A DNA stretch of 64,000 nucleotides from Melastoma dodecandrum (lineage: Eukaryota; Streptophyta; Magnoliopsida; Myrtales; Melastomataceae): NCBI GenBank assembly GCA_029817715.1, contig JARUPY010000168.1:62001-126000 (forward strand), read 5' to 3'. Both the position numbers and the translations under genes were made by a program. The notes under the pieces were generated by a model. The model was given only the letters and a program-made list of their open reading frames with translations, was not told the DNA's origin and searched no databases. This document shows positions 58,521-64,000 of this stretch, piece by piece (positions within the stretch are counted from its first letter, which is position 1; every line of letters begins with the position of its first letter).

Positions 58521-59374
58521 GTAATGCAAGGACAGCCCGGGTTTGTAACAATGCAAAAACTATGAAGCAACACAATGTAATAAAATGACAACCCGAGTTT
58601 GTTACATGAAGCACTGTGATTCTCAATAGACATGTGGTGTCTATCCACTCATGGCTAGGTTTCATTTCTTATATATCACTATAATAAAAAACAAAAAACT
58701 ATATTTCTAAATAAAGCCTTGGCCGGCTGACAACAACGATAACAATATACTCGCCCACATTTGGACAAAGGGTCATCGGCAAGCACGAGTATTACCTTTC
58801 TCTTACTATTAAATATGCCCCCCTTATCACACGTAATTCCAAAAGGATACAAACGAACCAGATTTTCTATGATGATGATAATAATATACTATCATTTGTA
58901 TTATTAAATAAAAAAAAATTAGGATGGCCGAATTTATTAATTTAATTGTCCTATCGACACTTACATAATATTTAAATTCATTTATCTAAAAAAATTAGTG
59001 CAGAATAATGATTACATAATAATTTATTTACATGTAGGATTATGAGTAAACATGAGATGTAAGTAGAATCTGAACCAGTAACATAAGATTGGTTCACTAT
59101 TTTATATTTTTAAATAAGTTATGAAATATAATAAATATCAGTGTTTTATTAGCAAAAATTGTAGACATAAAATTTTAAATGATATTTTACTTGGTCTAAA
59201 ATATATAATGGAACAAAACCCAATTAACAAAAGTATTGGGTCATAGTGCAATATGAGCCCAACCAAAATATGAGTATAATTGGGTTCGACGCATAATCTG
59301 GTCCACATGCGCCCTAATGTGGAGAAACCCTCGAAGAAACCCGCTGCCTAATTCGTGGGATTTACCTTCTTGTT
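57351..59374. other. AT-rich intergenic DNA upstream of CAD copy 2
   Basis: No gene seen. Near 57820-57935 the phrase TGTATTTTTAGATTGATTAGAGTAAT recurs about three times in tandem. A TTA microsatellite lies at 58472-58520. Confidence 0.45.
58472..58520. repeat. (TTA)16 microsatellite
   Basis: Uninterrupted TTA/ATT run of 49 bases. Confidence 0.95.
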
Positions 59375-60899
59375 ATGTGTAGTCAGTCCTATACATTTAG
59401 GCCTCCACAGCCCTTTTCATTCACCTTATCCACAACCCTATGCAAGAGACAAGTAATATGTTATCGAGCAAGCTTTCAAGGATTCTCTGCCTTTGGCTCT
59501 TCGATGTTCTACATCCATCGCTTAGGGTTCTTTCGCAATGCCTTCCCGAAAGTTTGCCATATCAAGTCCAAATGCTCCGAGGACTTTATCAAGCTGCCGC
59601 CGAGGTTTTACCGAATCAAGTCCAATGACCAAGATTACTTCATTGATCTGCTGTCGAGGTTCTTCAGGATTATTTGCCAGAGTTATAATCATCACCAACG
59701 TCTATTATTCTAAAATTTATTATTCTATACCTCGAAGTTCTGTTCATATTACTCCAAAGCTTAGAATCATCACCGATGTCTATTATTCTATCTCTTGAAG
59801 TTAAGCTGATATTTCGCAGGAGCTTACGATCATCATCGACGTAGATTATTCTTCAAGCATTAAGTCAAAAGATTCACGTGGATTATCTGTGATTAGTTAC
59901 AAAAAAAATGATCTAGGCTTGCACCAAATAATGATGACATTCATGAAGTTAATCCAAGAAGCGATGAACAAATGTATAAATTAGGCTTGGCTAAATCAAC
60001 CTTAAGCCTGTCGAACGCTTCAACTTAATACAATGAGTCCGATGTTAAGCCTGTGGTTGATGCTTCCACAGGAGTTCCCTCTGACGTGGAGTAGCATATC
60101 GATGTTATTGCTTTCGCTTGGTCGGGAATTCGATGCGTAGGTGCGTCCCTTCGCACCAAGCTTGAGTGATTGCATTTATTACCTGAGAATGGATCACAAT
60201 AAGAGGAGAGTAGGAGAGTGCCAATTACCCTCTAAGTTTAAGGTGTCTATTATTCCGACATCCTTACTGGAACGTACTGGAGTTAGACTAATTTACTTCT
60301 ACATTGCACATTTTTGGTACAACGGGGTATATGTAGCCATTTGCTAGTTATTTTCCTCTAATTTTATATAAGTAATTAAATAATCCTTTTGAAAGTGATC
60401 ATGATAAACAAAGCTGCATCGTAGTATCACACGAGTAGGAGAAGGCTTAGACAAAACCCGAATTCCACTAGATCTGTCCCGATGGAACAACGTGGTGCCA
60501 AACGTGTGTCGTCAGAATTTGATTACTGTGGAAATGCATCAATCAATTACTTTTTTTCTTTCAATATCAGAGTGATACCCCAAATTATTATGGGGCTAAA
60601 AAATTATCACATGTTTCTAAAATAAATGGTCAAATTTAAAATCCAACAAGACCTCAAAATGTTTAGGCCCATCACAAGTCCAACCTCTTTAGCCCATCTT
60701 TTAATCATATTTGATTTCGACCATTGGATTTGATCTCCAAGTTTGAAATTAAGCCGTCGGATGAAAACTCCATAAGTTGATAAAATACTTAGATAAGAAA
60801 GAATCCCCAAAACGGGCATCCCGCGGATGGGATGGTACGATCACCCAATTGGCTGCCACCTGGAACTGATCCTCACCCTTTGATCTGATCCGAAGGAAA
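59375..60899. other. Unclassified, probably retroelement-derived DNA
   Basis: Between 59540 and 59860 short phrases (CCGAGG.TTTATCAAG, TCATCACCGATGTCTATTATTC) recur irregularly and recall, in style, the leader repeats of the Tat element on the other strand. No conserved domain is found in ORFs 59375-59713 or 60141-60347. Confidence 0.35.
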
Positions 60900-62290
60900 A
60901 GAGGACCTTTATTGGAGAAAAGGCGGCAGGGGACACGGGGACCGGACCTCAGACAGCCCCCTCATTTTCTCTTGGGGGATTTTTCCATCGGCCTTGGGAG
61001 GGGAGGGGCGAAAACATTTTTTCTTCGATTCCCCGGCCAACCATCGGACGGTACACGGATCCCCTCTCTTCATTTTCGACCTTCCTCGACGATCCTCAAG
61101 GTAGGTTCAATAACCTTGCGGAAGCCTCTTCCTCGTTATCAACTCAAACCCGGTGGCCATCGACCACGACTGGAGGTGGCCACTGCAACAGCAAGCGAGA
61201 TAGCATTCAACACGACGGAACTCACCAGTTGCAGCAACCATGGAAATTTCCGACCATCGTGGTGACAGCGTCTCCCTGCTGCGACGACGGAAGCAGGCCT
61301 TCTTTAGATGGTCTTCTACCCGCAGCAACGATGTCCTCTGGCTCGGCTGTTGAACAAGAATAGGAGCGACAACATCTCCTTTCGCAGCCGAAGCTCGAAC
61401 AACCACCTCCCGCAGCCACTTGGCCTCACAGGGGTTTTCTTTGCTACTGATATTCTCCCTTTCATGTGCAGGTCATGAAATCGGAGGAGGACGAGGTCGG
61501 AATATGAAGCTCTACCTCGTCCTTAACAGCCGCAAACTCGGTCTTCAACAGCGCCCTATTCCATTCCCACAGAAGGCTCTAAAGAAGCCGCATCGGCAAG
61601 TCGTTTCAGTCTCGCTCTCCCATCGAGAGTCTCCTCGACCATGGTGCTTCAAGTCTGGCTATACATCCCGAGGGTCATGCCTCAAACTCCCAGTTCCTAG
61701 TAGTTCCAAGGCAGCCACGATGACTTTTCCAGCCACAACCCTTGCAGCAACAACCGGCCTTTCTCTTCTTCATCCTCCTTTCCTTCATCTTCATCTCTTC
61801 TCATCCTCGAGACCACTAAGTGATTTGGTGCTTCCAATTGCACCGAGCAGCAACAACGTCCCCCAGTTGCAACAATAGAGATGTCTTCTTGAAGCAGACC
61901 GAGCCAAACTTTTCCTATCTCGCGAAGCCAAGCATTCTGCCCAGCTTACTAGCTTCCCACCAGCGAGCCTCATCCCCAGCCGATAAATATCCCGACACCA
62001 GTTGCTGTCACTTTCGATTCCAGCCGGGAGGAAAAGTCATCCCCGCTGTTCCTTACTCACACCAGTAGCAGGATGGAGTCATCGATAACCTGTTGTGAAG
62101 ACACCAAGCACTGATATCCTATCCTGCAGATATAAACATCGAGAAGGAGCTCTTCGTTTTTCTCCTCGGGCCATCCTGAGGAGAGGCGACTCCCTGGGCG
62201 TGTTTCCGTCCTTCTCCCTACTCACTCAGCCACTCTTTTACCTCAAAGCATCGCTAAACCATGCCTTTTTTTGTTTAACTTGTCACATGT
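60900..62290. other. Pyrimidine-rich, gene-like but unidentified segment
   Basis: GC content rises sharply and two plus-strand frames (60912-61265, 61420-61878) are open. Their translations are Ser/Arg/Pro-rich, contain no domain I recognise, and are shadowed by open frames on the other strand. Composition resembles long noncoding leaders of plant retroelements. Confidence 0.35.
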
Positions 62291-63173
62291 GATGGAGGAA
62301 ATGCGAATTGAGCTCAGATGGACAAAAAGTATTCTCGGCCCGAATGCAGGGGAGCCGGTTGGCGGGTTGTAACTTTTTCGTCCGGAATCGGATTGTGGTA
62401 AAACCAAGTGGTAACTCTTCATTACTTAAATATGCATCTTCAGGTTGAGAATGGTCCATTCTCGTAGGCATGTGTTTGTTGTTGAGACTTGTTTGCTGCT
62501 CATGCATAGTCCTTGTTTGCTGTCCAAAACACTTTCAAAACATGTGTCCATCTATTCTCAAGGCCCCAGAGCTTATACGGTAGCTTGGGGGGCTGATTTC
62601 AGGTTTGTGTATGGCACGGGAACGGAGGAGAACTCTCTGGTCTCCCATTTTGCCGTCCCTCGCCATTATAGCCCCAAAGAGGAGACCCTTCGAAGAGGTT
62701 ACGGAAGTTGTCTGACCTCGACTCGCAGACCAAATGATCTACAATGGGTGACGGTCTTAGAAATTTTTTTATCATATTTTTATGGCAATCAAGGACTGAG
62801 ATAGGACCCTCAATGCGAAGGACGTACATGTAGTTTGCAGCCGGTCTGCTTACTACAGTCTCGCTTCGAAGGGGATCTCGAGAGATCCGTCCGTTGGACC
62901 TTTATCCTCTTGACTTCATATTGCCTTATGTTTGTTTCTTCAATTTTGACTCAATTCTTTGTTTTTGAAATGAGAATTAACTAACCATGTTTACATCTTC
63001 TTTGCATGGACATTATACTTTTGATGGCGAGGTATCCCTCGAAATTTCTACAATCTTGAAGATGAAGATTACTTGAAAGCGCGTGTATCAAACCGTATGT
63101 GTAAAAACCGCGATGTCAAGAAGATAAAGCGACCCCAATCGTAATCTAAGGCACCTCCATGAATTATTTTTAA
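62291..63173. other. Intergenic DNA
   Basis: Short frames only; nothing recognised. Confidence 0.4.
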
Positions 63174-63880
63174 ATCCACCTGTAACGGACTGCGGGCCCA
63201 AGTGTATATGCCCGCAGTCACCGCCTTTCCCCGTCCCCTTTTTTCTCGATAATTGCCTGTGATTGCGCACAGGCTTTAGGATTTATTTCGTGTGCTACGT
63301 TTTAACTAAAAAAAAATGAGTTTGGGTCCAAAGCCCAAATAGGGTTCAACACCCATAAAACATTGATAAGAGTCCGGCCCGACTCCCGGATCAGGTCCAA
63401 CGCCCATTAATAAAAAACAAGCCTTTTTGAACAATCGCCACCTTTTTCGCATGTTAGAACGTAAGAGTTAGTAAATAGGAATCCCTGAACTCACTCTGGT
63501 TTTTTCGACTTAAACCGTTCTCAAAATTAAGTCGGTGGCGACTCTGTATAGTTTACTTAGGTTAAACAACAACACTGTTTTACGTAGCCATTTTGGATGG
63601 GTAACGGTGACACGAGCCGCTCCCCGAGTCCTCCCTAAAATTCACGAACGAGGCCTTAACGCAGCCATGCGCCTTTCGCCTTCAAGGAACTGGAGACGAT
63701 TGGGGAAATGTCTTGCAGGCCCATTCGAGAACCAAGGGAGGGCTCATCCCAATTCCCTTCCGCAGCATCCGACGTTCATGTCGTGACGCCGACCGAATTG
63801 GGCCTTGAAGGAGCGGGCCCGGATCCCCGCGTCGTTCGAACCGCCACGCGCGTGCTAGGCCGAAGGGCGCGCGTACAATC
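63174..63880 (+). repeat. Dispersed repeat, second copy (inverted relative to 39012-39732)
   Basis: From CACCTGTAACGG to GGGCGCGCGTAC it parallels the reverse complement of 39012-39732, including AAGTCGGTGGCGACTC near 63525 and GGGCCCGGATCC near 63817. Both copies end within similar GC-rich sequence, so these may be true element ends. Confidence 0.75.
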
Positions 63881-64000
63881 GGTTCATGTTATCAGTGATG
63901 TGAACTGCCATCGTCATTTCGATCGCGACTACTTCACTAGCGGAGAAATACAGTGTCAACGGACTTCTGTGATGTAAAGTCAGCCGTCGAAGCGACGTCG
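63881..64000. other. Window end, nothing recognised
   Basis: No supported feature. Confidence 0.4.

Noticed and set aside
60912..61878. Two plus-strand ORFs of 117 and 152 aa
   Set aside because: Ser/Arg/Pro-rich composition, open frames on the opposite strand and no domain; more likely noncoding leader-like DNA.

Overview
This is nuclear DNA of a flowering plant, almost certainly a eudicot. It has intron-containing plant genes (an LRR receptor kinase and two zinc-dependent alcohol dehydrogenases), a DYW-type PPR pseudogene, and dense Ty3/gypsy retrotransposons of the plant Athila and Tat lineages. I cannot fix the species from the sequence.

Only three genes look intact. An HSL2-like (HAESA-LIKE 2) receptor kinase lies at 18773-21968 (+). 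Two near-identical mannitol-dehydrogenase/ELI3-class CAD-like genes lie at 24000-25738 (-) and 55831-57236 (-). The two CAD-like genes have the same five exon lengths (101, 114, 514, 154 and 200 nt), the same strand and 360-aa products, so they are duplicates. About 30 kb of nested transposons now separates them. A broken PPR-DYW gene lies between HSL2 and the first CAD gene.

Layout: 1-8022, an Athila-type element cut by the window edge. 8023-18650, AT-rich DNA with tandem repeats, a TIR element containing a perfect hairpin, a SINE-like element and a copia remnant. 18.65-25.8 kb, the gene island. 27415-45741, one large Mutator-like element (MULE) with inverted repeats of about 755 bp and a perfect 9-bp target duplication. 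It carries a fragment of an NPF3.1-type nitrate/peptide transporter gene and an oppositely oriented fragment of a class III chitinase gene (a Pack-MULE). A complete 9.4-kb Athila element (28868-38268) is nested inside an intron of the captured NPF fragment. 46085 to about 53950, a minus-strand Tat-type gypsy element truncated in integrase, with a repeat-rich 5' LTR/leader. 55.8-57.4 kb, the second CAD gene, with a run of 40 G/C between its TATA box and start codon. 57.4-64 kb, AT-rich and unclassified repeat DNA, ending in a second, inverted copy of a repeat also found inside the MULE.

The most unusual object is the compound Pack-MULE: AGTAAA-palindrome TIRs, two captured and convergently fused host gene fragments, and a nested retrotransposon that landed in a captured intron. 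It sits between the two members of a duplicated CAD-like gene pair.
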